This document shows, piece by piece, positions 21,113-32,884 of a stretch of 64,000 nucleotides of DNA. Location of the stretch: contig NC_061125.1 of assembly GCF_905220365.1 (NCBI RefSeq), positions 14,587,831 through 14,651,830 on the forward strand. Direction: 5' to 3'. The stretch's first letter is position 1, and each line of letters starts with the position of its first letter. A model generated the notes under the pieces. The model was not told the origin of the DNA and made no database searches. It worked only from the letters and a program-made list of their open reading frames with translations. Origin of the DNA: Vanessa cardui (taxonomy: Eukaryota; Arthropoda; Insecta; Lepidoptera; Nymphalidae). The position numbers and the translations under genes are program-made.

Positions 21113-22000
21113 GTTAATATTTTTCAGTCTTAGTTTATCAAAATTATATTATATTTCGATTGACTCGAAGAATATGAATAAAAATTCAAATTCAAATCGA
21201 ACCACTGAATAATGAAAGATGCCCATAATATTAATAAACGTCTTTTCTGTCTCTTCAAATCGATTTTAAATCTGAGCAACTGATAATGTGATAATTAAAA
21301 TCGACTCATTATAATTCTAATGAAATTCAAAATGTAATCGATATTTTGATTCAGTCTTTGAATTTCATTTAACTGTTAAATTATGTTAAATTATTACGAT
21401 ACGAGTACAAACCAATTTCAAACAGAACAATATGTACGATAGTGACACTCTCGGGACCGGTCGAGGAATACAGTATGGAATATCTAATACACTGCTTCTT
21501 CTGGATACAATGCACATTTATATTATAATATGTTATACTTAGATTTGTTCAGGGAAAAAATACAGCAGTGAATATCGTAGTAGAGTTGTATGTAAGTCGT
21601 ATATATGTTCTATATTCTACAGCCAAATAAGTATCCTTGGTATCGATGTATTCCAGTTTAAAGGGCGACTGACCCTGTGTAAAAGCTCAAGGCTGGAGAC
21701 GTATGGGTGTTGAAGAATTGCTATTAATGCCATTATGTATGGTTATATGTTGATAGTTACCATAAGATGTCGTACTCGTCAGTTCGCCTACATTTTCAAT
21801 TAACTCAATATGTTTTATTTTCTTAATGAGACATATAATAGACCTACGGACTAAATATAGTAACAAAATTTAATATATTCAATTCAAATCAAAACGTTGC
21901 CCCTTAATTGATTTTTCATTCTACTAACACAACGATTCTGTTGTGGTGCAGCCACAGTAGTAAAATTATCCCCCGGATATAATATTCACCGCACCGAACA
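21113..22000. other. No gene recognised
   Basis: AT-rich sequence; no exon-like frame with splice signals was seen. Confidence 0.4.
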
Positions 22001-22222
22001 GAACCTCCTCTCCCATTAAGGAGAGGGTTTGGAACATATTCCACCACGCTGTTCCAATGCAGGTTGGTGGAATGCACATGTGGCAGAATTTCTATGAAAT
22101 TAGACACATGCAGGATTTCTCACGATGTTTTCCTTCACTGCCGAGCACGAGATGAATTATAAACACAAATGAAGCACATATATATAGTGGTGCTTGCCTG
22201 GGTTTGAACCCGCAATCATCGG
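22001..22222 (-). mobile_element. SINE family A, truncated both ends (minus)
   Basis: The body is well preserved from the CCTCTCCCATTAAGGAGAGG block through GGAACATATTCCACCACGCT and CACGATGTTTTCCTTCAC to the B box (complement of GGGTTTGAACCCGCAATCAT). The 3' tail block (CCTGTAAATTCCCACTGC) is missing, and the A box is lost at the GGGACAGACAGACAC junction. Confidence 0.8.
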
Positions 22223-22839
22223 GACAGACAGACACGACAGAATAATTATTATCATGAAATAAGCCATAGTTATCACTGAGCCAGTTCAGCTAATTTTGGG
22301 TATACAAACTTTTTTGTTAAAACTTATTGCTAGGCATATTTTATGTCGGTGTATCTAACGTGAGCAAAAAAAAATAAGTTTATTATATTTTTTATTAAAG
22401 CCGTTAGGTCAATCTCGTCGGTCATTTTTGGGACGTTGAAAATATTTTAGGCCGTTTGGATTATCGGGCGATGATGGATCGTGCCCGTCATTTGCAGTCC
22501 CTTTTCTTAACTTTCCGCATTATTTTTTTACGATCTGTACATCTGAATTATGCTTATCTAAATACGCGATTAGGTATTTTATTGAGTTTTTAGAGCGATA
22601 AATAAACGTTCCTCTTGGTTCATAAAAGGCGCCCATAAATATTATTGGCTTTGTGTTCATTTTAATCAAAAAATTGGACGCTTGATCGAGACGTGTTTCC
22701 AATAATTATTGTTTGGCGGGGTCGTTTGGGGAATATTTTTTTATACATTAAACAGATAGGTACAATATTGTATCTGCAATTATACTGGCTCACTCGATTG
22801 AGTGGAGGTTTATGGTGCATACTACACGGGCTTGCCTTG
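22223..22839. other. No gene; contains short repeat shared with 28960-29020
   Basis: CCGTTTGGATTATCGGGC at about 22453 lies within a block similar to 28965-29020 (CACGTTTGGATTATCGAAC). This indicates another low-copy dispersed repeat. No coding evidence was seen. Confidence 0.35.
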
Positions 22840-23065
22840 ACTACCTATTTTTGTATATACTACCGGTTTTGATGAGACTATAAAATCTCTTCAAAACCGA
22901 TCCAGCCGGAACGCTGGAACCAGCGATTATCCGAAACAGACAGACAAAAATATTAAAAAATGATATCTACATAGGTCTATGTACCGCGTATACATACGCA
23001 TTTAGTAAAAATTGATTATTTTGATATTACAGAAAGCCACAGATTTTATTATATGTATGGATGAC
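22840..23065. repeat. Dispersed repeat shared with 7010-7295
   Basis: It has the same ordered blocks as the first copy (CAGACAGACAAAAATATTAAAAAATG, TATGTACCGCGTATACATA, AGTAAAAATTGATTATTTTG in parts). It includes a local hairpin between ACCGGTTTTGATGAG and CTTCAAAACCGAT. Confidence 0.5.
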
Positions 23066-24289
23066 AACACACGTCATTACAAATATTAAAAATGAATAAC
23101 GCCTTTTTTGACATTTCTTTTTAATGATATAATGATAAGGATTTATCTAGCTGAGTCTTATTATTCATATCCTTCGAATTAATATATCTTAATTTTTATA
23201 CGGTTGAATTACGAATTTCATTCATCACCATGGTTTCAAGACTTTGTATCCATCATTTAATGGAAAAGTTACATAATCAGATATAGTAATTATTAGATCA
23301 AAATAAACATAAAAATTTTAAACTAAAACATTAATTTATATATAGCACTGTTATCGTTATAGATCTATACAGTCTCTATGGCGCGTCCCTTGTCGTTAAA
23401 TTATTGGCGTAAATTAGTGTGAATAAGTAAAGCAAATGCTTACATGTCTTTGTGTGCGTGAGATGACTAAAGGAAAAGACTGCAAAAGAAAACAATTTAT
23501 ATTATTTGTTAAGTTTATAGTAGAAATTTATTCACTTATTTGAACCGGAGGAGAGCGTCTTCGCGAGTGAATAGATCTTTAATTTTATGAGGAGTAGTTT
23601 GCTCAGTTTTAACAAATTGAGTGAACAAACAAATTTATTTCCTGAGCGTTGTTTCCAAACGTGATTTTATTAAAACACCGCGCGAACTCGTTCATGCAAA
23701 AAATTGCAAATGGTCTGACTAATCAACGACTATTGTTTAATTGTTTGTTCATTTGACAAATGACTTATGTCTGATCGCTTTATCGAGGAAATGTTTTGTT
23801 TCATTACTGGACAGTTCAGCATAAAAAAAAACCAAAACAGTATGGTATTGAGAGAAATTATTATTAAGTAAAGTAACAAAAAAATATTTTTCCTTTATTT
23901 TATTTTTTACTATTATATTACAACGAAGTATATAGTATACTTACCAAGTGTCCAGAAGAGAGCGTTGGCGTTACGGTATAAGACAGTATAGCAACTTCAG
24001 TCTATATTAGGCACTCTTATGACGCGCGTATTCTGAGCCCTTAAGTGGGTTCTCAACATCCAGGTTTGAGTCTTTTAACTTGCCTCCCGCGCACAAAATA
24101 CTCCGTTCGAAAAAAAAGTTTATTGCCATTTGTTTTTCCATGTCTAAATGCAAACATAAATATCTCTTGTAAATATGAGAGCATGGTAGGACTTTTTGCT
24201 TTTCCATTTGGGTTGGAAGAGCAACTCATAACAATTTCTTTCGCCCAACAACAATAGTTGGTTTTAGTATCTTTCGGTTTAAAGTTTTA
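23066..24289. other. No gene recognised
   Basis: AT-rich sequence. Frames near 24007-24257 run about 70 codons on both strands without motif or splice support. Confidence 0.4.
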
Positions 24290-24395
24290 TGTTTGCCAAT
24301 GTTGGTGCCGCACTGGGAATGGATAGTATATCTTCTAGCACCAATGTATAAGTTGGTAGTGACCACTTGCCATCACTTGCCCATTTGACAAAAAA
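24290..24395 (+). mobile_element. Degenerate SINE family B fragment
   Basis: It holds weak matches to the 3' half of family B: a GTTGGTGCCGCACTGG-like block and TAGTGACCACTTGCCATCA. It is old and partial. Confidence 0.35.
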
Positions 24396-26273
24396 TCAAC
24401 TGCATAATATTTCTGCACAATATTGTCCAATTAAATGCGATGAGCAGTAAAATCAGAATTTTGTGCCAATGTTTACAAAATAGAGATTATAGTGAAACTG
24501 ATAATTGAGTATTTTGAGTAATTAGTTTCGATTCCGAATTCCGATGAACTGAATTATCATTAATTACATATATAGTTCAAAAAGATATTCAGTTAGAAAA
24601 TGCTAATAAATTTTTGATTATTATTTACTATAAATGCAAAATTTACTCTGTCTTTTCGTCTGCCTGTATGAATGTTGTTTTAAAGTAAAACCAATAAACC
24701 CAATTTGATGAAATTCGATATGAAGTTATCTTGAAGTAAAATAGGCTTTTGTTATGTGTAGTCGGGGAAAGAAAGGTTCATCACCTTAAGATCTATTTTC
24801 GTGTGCTCAGTGTGACCGATAATCTGCTTTACCGATCGAGAATGACATATTGCGTCGCAATGATTTGATGTTTAGATTCAAAAGGTACAAAGAGTTTAAG
24901 ACTTGATAAAGAAATTAATTCGAAAACTGACGAAGGTTTCCTACCTAGCTCCTGACGACTACATTTTGATTATTTTCATTTTTACGCATAAGTTTTCGTT
25001 CAAATTTGTTATCTATTACTTCATTATACAAAAATAATGTCGTGTCCTCAGATAAAGTAACTCTCAATTTTTCGATTTCGAAAGTCAAAGTGAAAACTCT
25101 ACTATCATAAACAATATAATATGATAACAGTATTGATTACACTAGCGTATTGAATATCGAAAGTCTAACACTGGTTTACTGCTTGTAATAACTTAAAATA
25201 ATGACGTAAAATGTTCTATCAAGTTTGTATGAAGGTTGATAAAACACATCGATGAAGCTATATTGGCAAGGGGCACATAGTTTGCAGGATCGATGGGTCC
25301 CAAGGTGTTCGAACATTGACCACAAGGCGACAAAGTTTACATAAAAGCCTTCAATAGCTGGACACATGATACCATTAAGTGAAGCTAGCTAAAAGGTTCA
25401 TGATCAATAAAGTTTTAAATGGTTCAAATTGATTATAAAAGTTATAATGATATATAGAGAATAGTTTTCATTACTGGTTTTGACCAACAGTTGAATAAGA
25501 AGATAATATATGATATATTTAAAGTAACAAATGAATCTTTTCATCGTCGATTTTGTTGTTTACGAGAAGCACTTGCATATATTTTTATTATTCACAATTT
25601 ATTTTTCATTTAATAGAAAAAGGTCATAAAAAGGTACACATGGTTATATAAAGTTCTGAACAAAGTAGAAATAGTAACTCTGTAGGATAAATCCATATTG
25701 AATTAACAACTGTTCGATGCGACCCCAAGTCCCTGGGGAGAAGCTTGTGAGATTTCAGTCAATGAAATTTGCGACGCTGAATAAAATCAACAAAGAACGG
25801 ATTCAATATAGAAGTTCTGCGTTACTGTAATTTTAGAAAACGTTAGTTTTGCGAGACCAGAGGATGAATAGAACGCAAGGATTATTTTATCAAAGACCAC
25901 AACTCCTCATTCGATTGAGGACCAGTACTATTTTTTTTTAATTTATTTAATCAACATCCATGGGCTCGCAGTTCTTTTATACCTTTTTTCGTTTTATATT
26001 TTTATTTTTAGCAGGACTTCAAGCTTGTCTACTTGGAAGACGTGGCCCACACTGACTTCTTCTTCATTTGTAAAATGTAAACATAATCCTACTACCATTA
26101 CTATATTACATCTTAATGTTTGTGTGAAAAATTTATGTGATGTATGGTAATTTCCAAGTTTTGCTTCTTACAGGAACACAGAAAATAAATATTATTTCTG
26201 ATAAAAATTAAACCAGGCACTTAGAAGTCTTCTGGCTAACATCTTAGTTCCTCGAGTTAATGGAGCATTATTA
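24396..26273. other. No gene recognised; degraded repeat near 24650-24730
   Basis: CCAATTTGATGAAATTCGATATGAAG near 24700 resembles the Helitron-like repeat at 10501-10693. The rest is AT-rich with no supported exon. Confidence 0.35.
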
Positions 26274-26341
26274 ATACACCAAATCTTTGGGAGGCAATAG
26301 TTCATATAGTACTTATCATCAGGTGGCCTATTTGTCGTCTG
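26274..26341 (+). mobile_element. SINE family B 3' fragment
   Basis: It reads as a TTGGGAGGCAAT-like block and then CTTATCATCAGGTGGCC, matching the family B 3' end (ACCACTTACCATCAGGTGGC). Confidence 0.35.
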
Positions 26342-27337
26342 AATAATCATATATTAATGAACCAGAACATTCTTAAGATGACAATTAACGTAATTAAAAT
26401 TCAGACACTTAAGACTCAAAATATGTTCCTGAAGCTGTGAGACAATGCAGAAAGGATACATAATTTCGTTAGTTATCTTAAGTAGACATTTTAAGTCCCC
26501 TATTAAGCCCAATAGACAAAATGACAAACTTTGAGTTTTTTTATGTTCGAAGTCAAAATATCAAATATTATATGAACGTCATTTTGACAATTAAAATATT
26601 TTATTACGATTATAAAATAAAATAGAAAAAAATTCAACAGCCATATATTTCATTACTTTTTTCTTATATTAGGGAAGATGCATTACTAAGTTTAAATATT
26701 TCAAACGTTAATTTTACATTCGCCTTCATTACTGTTTTTATTCTTTTCTAAATTTATGCTACATAGATATAATAAAGTTTTAATATTAAAATGATACACA
26801 TATACAAAAATAGCTTTTATTTTGTCTGTCTTTATATGTTTGGATAGGTTTTGACGGGACTTTCACAGGCAGACAGCTGATGCAATAAGCAGTAACTATG
26901 GTTACAATTATAACTTTTTTATTAAATTCAAACGCGCATTAAGTCGTGAGCACAACTAGTTGACAAAATACTTTTCCGACAATGAAAAGAACCAATCTAA
27001 ATGTCTATACGATACAATTGTTTTGAATATTAGCACCTTCATGCTCCACTGTTTTTATTACCACGTTGATGGATTTTCGGAATCCAATTTTAACCTATGT
27101 CACTCCCCGGTCCATAAACCATCTCTAAAAAAAAAACATGCCGATCTCTTCCTCCGTTGCGGCAACAAAAAGCAACAAACACTTTCACATTTATAATGGT
27201 AATAAGAAACTCAGCGTTGAAAATTATGGTGTAATTTCACGTATGATTAAACTCTTATTCTGTTGACTTACATTAATTAATTAAATACCCACTAAAAAGA
27301 CGATATGACCTCGAACTTCTGAAACCTAAACGAAGAT
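26342..27337. other. No gene recognised
   Basis: AT-rich sequence. A 78-codon frame at 26960-27196 has no motif and no splice support. Confidence 0.4.
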
Positions 27338-27451
27338 AACAACAACTACAACAGCATGTGAATTTCCCACTGCTGGACTAAGGCCTCCTCTGCCTTTGAA
27401 GAAAAGTTATGGAACATATTCCACCACGCTGTTTCAATGCGAGTTGATGGA
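27338..27451 (-). mobile_element. SINE family A 3' fragment (minus)
   Basis: It contains ACAGCATGTGAATTTCCCACTG, CTAAGGCCTCCTCTGCC and GGAACATATTCCACCACGCT in parts. The match ends at 27451, so only the 3' third of the SINE is present. Confidence 0.75.
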
Positions 27452-27527
27452 AATGGAAGTTCATCGTGATGAAACCTGGTTATATCGAATGAAACGCTAC
27501 TCTTTTGAATCTCTGAAGATCTAAGTG

Positions 27528-27528
27528 G

Positions 27529-27606
<78 letters not shown>
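27528..27606. repeat. Long (AT)n microsatellite
   Basis: About 38 uninterrupted AT dinucleotides. Confidence 0.97.
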
Positions 27607-27609
<3 letters not shown>

Positions 27610-28171
27610 GTACCACTAAATATATATATCATACATATGATATAATAAGCTTCAAATGCCCTCGAAAGGAGAAGACATCCAACATTGAAATATTTACAAG
27701 CTATTAAATTACTTTTACTCGAATAACTGCTAATTGATTTGATTATCAGATTAGTTAACTGACGATTCAGCGGGGAAAGGATCGTGGATCAATTGGATTG
27801 TAGAACACGTAGAATGGGTCACAGACCGCTCAGCACATAATCCTTGGTCGATGGTCTTAGCCTAGTTGTACACATAGCTGTTTATAACTTTAATTACTTA
27901 TATAAATGTCATATTAAATCTTGGACGAGTATACATAGATTAAGATTTATTTTCATAAATGGAATACTTGGCTGGAGAGCTTAATTGGTATATATAAGAA
28001 TAGATGAAAATATGACCATTACGAAAAACAATATCGCTAACCCGTTGCATTTTTAATATTGTGTATTTATAGATGAAAAAAAGGGTGGAGTTAAAAAGAC
28101 TTCCAAGCAGGATATATTAATTTAAATAATGTTTTAATTAACATGACTTTGTATTTTTTAAATATTGAAGA

Positions 28172-28316
28172 AGAGTAACTACTGAGTTTCTTGCTGGTTC
28201 TTCTCGGTAGAATCTACTTTCCGAACCGGTGGTAGCATCACTTAATTGTAAAATGACGATTCAAAAGTGCTTGTAAATGCCTACTTGAATAAAGTTTATT
28301 TTGATTTTGTTATTTA
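28172..28316 (+). repeat. LINE 3' tail, best copy
   Basis: TGAGTTTCTTGCTGGTTCTT, CCGAACCGGTGGTAG (28221-28235), AAATGACGATTCAAAAGTGC, CCTACTTGAATAAAG and a TTTTGATTTTG end make this the most complete copy of the tail also found at 1087, 5316, 7453 and 9560. Confidence 0.65.
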
Positions 28317-28639
28317 CTACTTTACTAGAAGTAATGAAGCGGCATATGTTACGACGATTTTTATCTATTAAAATTAAAATTATTTTTTGTAATATACTAT
28401 ATATTTTAAGTTAACATACTAACATTAAGTTAGTTTCTTCATAGGAAATGTTATTTGAATGAGTCAATCAAAACGTTCATTTATTTGAGTATTGAATGCT
28501 CAGCGAAAGTTTTATTCTCAAAAACTCCTGCAACTGTCTTCCAGATCGATCGTTTATTTGAAGTAGGAACAAATTTGAATAAAGGTTGTTCTTAAAAAAA
28601 ACAAAAACGTTTCTTTCTTGTCTTTTTGGCTAAAAATAT

Positions 28640-28850
28640 ACCGCTAAACAACAGTACGCAGTATTGTTGTGTTCCGGTTCGAAGGGAGAGTGGGACAGTG
28701 TAACTACAGGCACAAGGGACATAGCACCTTAGTTCCCAAGATTGGGGGCGCATTGACGATATAATAAGGAATAATTAATATTTCTTACAGCGTCATTGTC
28801 TATGGGTGATAGTGACCACTTATCAGGTGGCCCATATGCTCGTTCGCCAA
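28640..28850 (+). mobile_element. SINE family B, 5'-truncated
   Basis: It contains ACAACAGTACGCAGTATTGT, TGTGTTCCGGTTCGAAGGG, ACTACAGGCACAAGGGACAT and GACCACTTATCAGGTGGCC. It lacks the first ~80 bp of the family. Confidence 0.8.
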
Positions 28851-29019
28851 TCAAAAATTATGTATCGAAAAACGATCGCAATACAAAATCTATAACTATA
28901 TATTATCATGAAGGAAAACTAGTAAATTTAATATTAATATTTCGATTCAACTCCCACTCGTATCTTGTCGGCAATATTTTAGGCTTAGAATATATTTTAG
29001 CACGTTTGGATTATCGAAC

Positions 29020-29124
29020 ATGACGGATAGCAGCTGGGATATGCCTTTTCCTTTCATATTCGCCTTGAGCTTTATTGCTATCTTCCTACATCAAAGTCAC
29101 GATGATTCAACTGTGAATTACAAA
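29020..29124 (+). CDS. Speculative first exon with signal-peptide-like sequence
   Basis: ATG at 29020 opens 35 codons that end exactly at a canonical donor (AAA|GTACGT, GT at 29125-29126). The N-terminus has a hydrophobic core (PFPFIFALSFIAIFL) followed by a polar HQSHDDST stretch, as expected for a secretion signal. The reading frame is also open upstream, so the start is uncertain, and the ATG lies at the edge of a short dispersed repeat. No downstream exon in matching phase was identified, so this may be chance. Confidence 0.22.
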
Positions 29125-30039
29125 GTACGTTTAAAAAAGGAATCGAGCATTCTTTCGAGAAATATATTTTTTATGTAAATTTAACGAACGTAACTGTCTC
29201 GAGTTACTGCAAAGGAATTTAATAAGGATTTGTCTCCGTGATTCGATTGGACTGATTTTGACGTTTGTTGCATTTAATATGTACATATATCATAATATTA
29301 ATAATAAGGGGATTATACTGCAGATACATAAACAATTCATTCAAAGACTATATACATATTTTAAAAAGTAACCGATTTAGGTAAAGGAAACATTGTGTAC
29401 ACCCTTAAAAAAATCAGTTCAATTCAAAGGCAATACACTTTCCTAAAATACAACCAAATTGGTAACCTCCACCTTTCTTTGAAGCTTAAATACAAACTCC
29501 TGTCTCATTTTCCTCAACTCGAAGATTCACTCGTTACTTAGTGAAAATTTGAATTATACTTAATCAGGCTATGGACTTAAATCTGTTTGAAGCAAGCCTA
29601 AACAGTAAATTCAATTTGTATCGTTCGAATTATATAGAAACTTTATCTAATAAGAGATTATGTTACTAAATCGCAGAGGTTTCATAAAATCTTTAACAGC
29701 GACCCGTTTAACACATAAATATCGTAATAATAATTATAATAATGTCTTCCTTGCTACACAGTATGATGTATATAAATGTGGCCCTAAACTGGGAGACCCG
29801 TATCTTAGAGGCCAGAGACTTCTGAAACAGTTACATTTGTTAGACTTATTAAGTTTAGAAGTAATGTGGTTATTTTTTTATGTTTTGTATGTATATAATA
29901 TAAGCATGGATGTGTGTTTATGCTTGTGTGTGTCTATTTCTTTATAGCATAGATGATTCAGCAGATTCTGTATATATAAACACAATTTTGGCTACTTTCA
30001 GCAACTGATACCTTACCTAAATTATTCCAATTATAACGA
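29125..30039. other. No gene recognised
   Basis: AT-rich sequence; a 95-codon frame at 29660-29947 has no family motif and no splice support. Confidence 0.4.
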
Positions 30040-30150
30040 CGGAATATGTGAGAGAATTGTATTCGATTTGCAGGTATACTTACGATGTTTTCCTCGCGCC
30101 ATGGCACCGGGCACATGAAATATTATAGATACAAATTAGGTACACAATTG
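30040..30150 (-). mobile_element. Degenerate SINE family A fragment
   Basis: The blocks TTACGATGTTTTCCTCGC, GGCACATGAAATATTATAGA and ACAAATTAGGTACA parallel CACGATGTTTTCCTTCACC...GATGAATTATAAACACAAATTAAGCACA, with many changes. Confidence 0.5.
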
Positions 30151-30531
30151 CGCTTGACTAAATTCGTCCAAACAACCCTCCTAGTCAAGTCAAACGTATT
30201 CTTTCTTAGATATCTCAACCAGAAAAATATTATTAAGATCGTACTACCATCGTGTTTTCTTTGCAGCTTTAAATATATTTCCGTCATAAAATATAATCAA
30301 TCTGTGTGATCGCTGTATTACTAACCATCAAGTCATTGGGTGATTGATGAATTACGGACAACCGCCGACCGGAGAAGCCGTCATTCAAATCGCTGATTAA
30401 TTTATAGCATCGCTATTTAATGAGCTTGTCCATAAATACATCGTTAATTTTTTTATTTTTTTATGAAATATGTAGGCGGACAGGAAATGGTCCTGATGGT
30501 AAATAATTACCACTTAAATAGATATAGGCGC

Positions 30532-30819
30532 ACAATAATAACAGCCTGTAAATTTCCCACTGCTGAGCTAAGACCTCCTCTCCCCTTGAGGAAGGTTTGG
30601 AACATATTCCACCACGCTGTTCCAATGTGGGTTGGTGGAATACATATGTGGCAGGATTTCTATGAAATTAGACACATGCATGGTTTTCTCACGATGTTTT
30701 CCTTCACCGCCGAGCATGAGATGAATTATAAAAACAAATTAAGCTCATGAATATTCAACGGTGGGTTGTGCCTGGGTTTTAAATCGCAATCCGCATTCTA
30801 GCCACTGGGCCATCTCGAC
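30532..30819 (-). mobile_element. SINE family A, near full-length (minus)
   Basis: It runs from AACAGCCTGTAAATTTCCC through the complete body to GGTTTTAAATCGCAATC (degenerate B box) and CCACTGGGCCATCTCGAC (A box). A stub of a family B 3' end (GGCGGACAGGAAATGG...CTGATGGTAAATAATTACC) lies just upstream at 30475-30513. Confidence 0.85.
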
Positions 30820-31047
30820 ATATTTATTACTTGCACCTCTATTGCATCACCAAGCTTGGTAGTTAAGTAGATGTGTCTGTACACTGGTTTATTCACCCTT
30901 TATACCAGAATATAACAGTACAGAGTACTGTTCGGTGGTAAAATATATGATTAGAAGTGTGACTAGCCTTACACAAAGTCCTACTACAAAAAATCAAATG
31001 ATTCGTGTATTTTATACTACGAGAACACATCAATAGACCAGATTTTG

Positions 31048-31300
31048 GACGACCTCTATAGTCGAGTAGCGTGTACACCGGTTTTCATGGGTACGAAAGT
31101 CAGTCAAGCCACTCTGAAGTCCCGGGTTCGATTCCCATCCGTGTTGAGGACGATAAAATTCATTAGATTTCTATATTGTCTTGGGTCTGGGTATCTGTGG
31201 TGCCGTCGTTACTTCTGATCTTCCATAACACAAGTGCTTTAGCTACATACATTGAGATCAGTGTAATGTATGTGATGTTGTGCAATATTTATTTATTATT
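31048..31300 (+). mobile_element. tRNA-derived SINE, family C
   Basis: A GACCTCTATAGTCGAGTAGC head and B box GGTTCGATTCC (31125-31135) are followed by the body blocks TTGTCTTGGGTCTGGGT, GCCGTCGTTACTTCTGAT, ACACAAGTGCTTTAGCTAC and GTATGTGATGTTGTGCAATA. Other copies lie at 48439-48660 (minus) and 54730-54948. Confidence 0.8.
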
Positions 31301-31997
31301 TAAAGCGAACTTATATTTATGTTAACCACCTTCTCCGAAATGCACTACATCTGTTAGTAGTAGTTTACTTTAGTAGTTTTATATGTATATATTGTCTTAG
31401 GAGCTTAACATGCACAAATAGTGTTTATATTTCATATGATTTTTTTTATATTCGAAGCACAAAGTGCCAATACTAAAGCGGTAGGTATATTAGAAATTCT
31501 TATTTATCTCCTATTCGTATTGCCTTCTTGAATAATAATGGCAAATTTTTGTCAAGTCACTAGCCTCTATAAGGTCTATACAAAAGGAACTTCAAGAATT
31601 CGTAATTTTGTGCTGAAGTGAGTATTTGCTTTTGGAGTCAATTTTTTTTTTTTTTTGCTTACAGTTTATCTTTTTTTGTGACTAAGAACAAAATAATAAT
31701 TTATTTCGAGAGAATATTTTATTGTATAACAGCCTTTTTAGATTAGATTGAAACCTTTTTGGAATATAAATAATACGGAAATAGAATAATTCTATTCCCG
31801 AAGAGTCTTGAGGGCGTATCTTTTTCTTAAATACTATTACAAAATTATAGTACTGTAATTTACCTTACCTTTTTGTATTGACAGCCGCTGCTTGTCCGTG
31901 GAGTAATATTTAATTAATTAAGGTTCGGCTACGGTTAGTTTCTCGTAAACCAAGATGCCTGTGTGAGTTGACGTTTATAGCTAAGATAAGAGAGTTA

Positions 31998-32302
31998 TAG
32001 AACGATACAACTTAGGTGTAGCATCGGTAAAATTCGTAAAACCGATCACATCCGAATTAAGTACGCTATCCCAAATTATCAATATTTATTTCTTATGTGA
32101 TTATGATCTTTACACAGACGTAATAACTTTTTTAACGTATTTGACACGTCGATTTACATACTCTTGATTTCTCGGGTTGAACTGACACGAGAATCTATAG
32201 CGACGAATAGCGTCGTATGGCGCGATAAGGAGCTAGTTTTATTGGTTGTATGAATTGGCAGTAATCGATTTGCCGATGCTACATCTAAGTTGTGTCGCAC
32301 TA
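31998..32302. mobile_element. Inverted-repeat MITE-like element
   Basis: The block ACTTAGGTGTAGCATCGG (about 32010-32027) recurs inverted as CCGATGCTACATCTAAGT (about 32273-32290), within longer imperfect arms of about 33 bp. No ORF is present. The superfamily is undetermined, as no clear target duplication was found. Confidence 0.5.
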
Positions 32303-32700
32303 TATGTGGTTTTAGGTTACGTGAACAACTTGAAAGTTCCCTAAAGGCAGTTTAAACAGTCCATACATTTGAAAGTAACGGAGTGACACTTTTCGTATTT
32401 GAGTCACTGATACCATATGAATGACTTATGAATTTCTGAATAGACGACCGGTTATAAAAGTTCTAGAAAACTAAAGGTAAGGCAGCATTTTATCTTACAT
32501 TTTAAACTTGTTCGAGCTGCTTTCGTTTGGAGTCGTACGTGCATCGCTTGTGTAATGGAGATCACTCAATAATAGCAGGTTACGATAATGCTAAGGTGTT
32601 AGTGACCCAATAAAGGAAATTCTAGTATGTCCTTGTGAAATATAAATTTAACCTAGCTCTTTAATATTTCTTACTATAATTAACTTTTTTTAAAATATAA

Positions 32701-32884
32701 AACCGACTTCAAATGCGTGAACATAAAAAATAATAATCGTTCAAATTGGTTTATAATCGGTGGAGATATTGCGTATAACAAAGTTCATCCCCAATTTTCC
32801 ACCCTTGGCGGTTGTTTTTTTTATTATTAAATTTAACCTATACGCCGAAAAAAGATTTGTTCAAATCGGTTTTTGAAGTCGGTT
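32701..32884. mobile_element. 184-bp MITE with 13-bp TIRs
   Basis: AACCGACTTCAAA (32701-32713) and TTTGAAGTCGGTT (32872-32884) are perfect inverted ends. The inside is non-coding, with a T run. The flanks are AT-rich and give no unambiguous target duplication. Confidence 0.6.
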
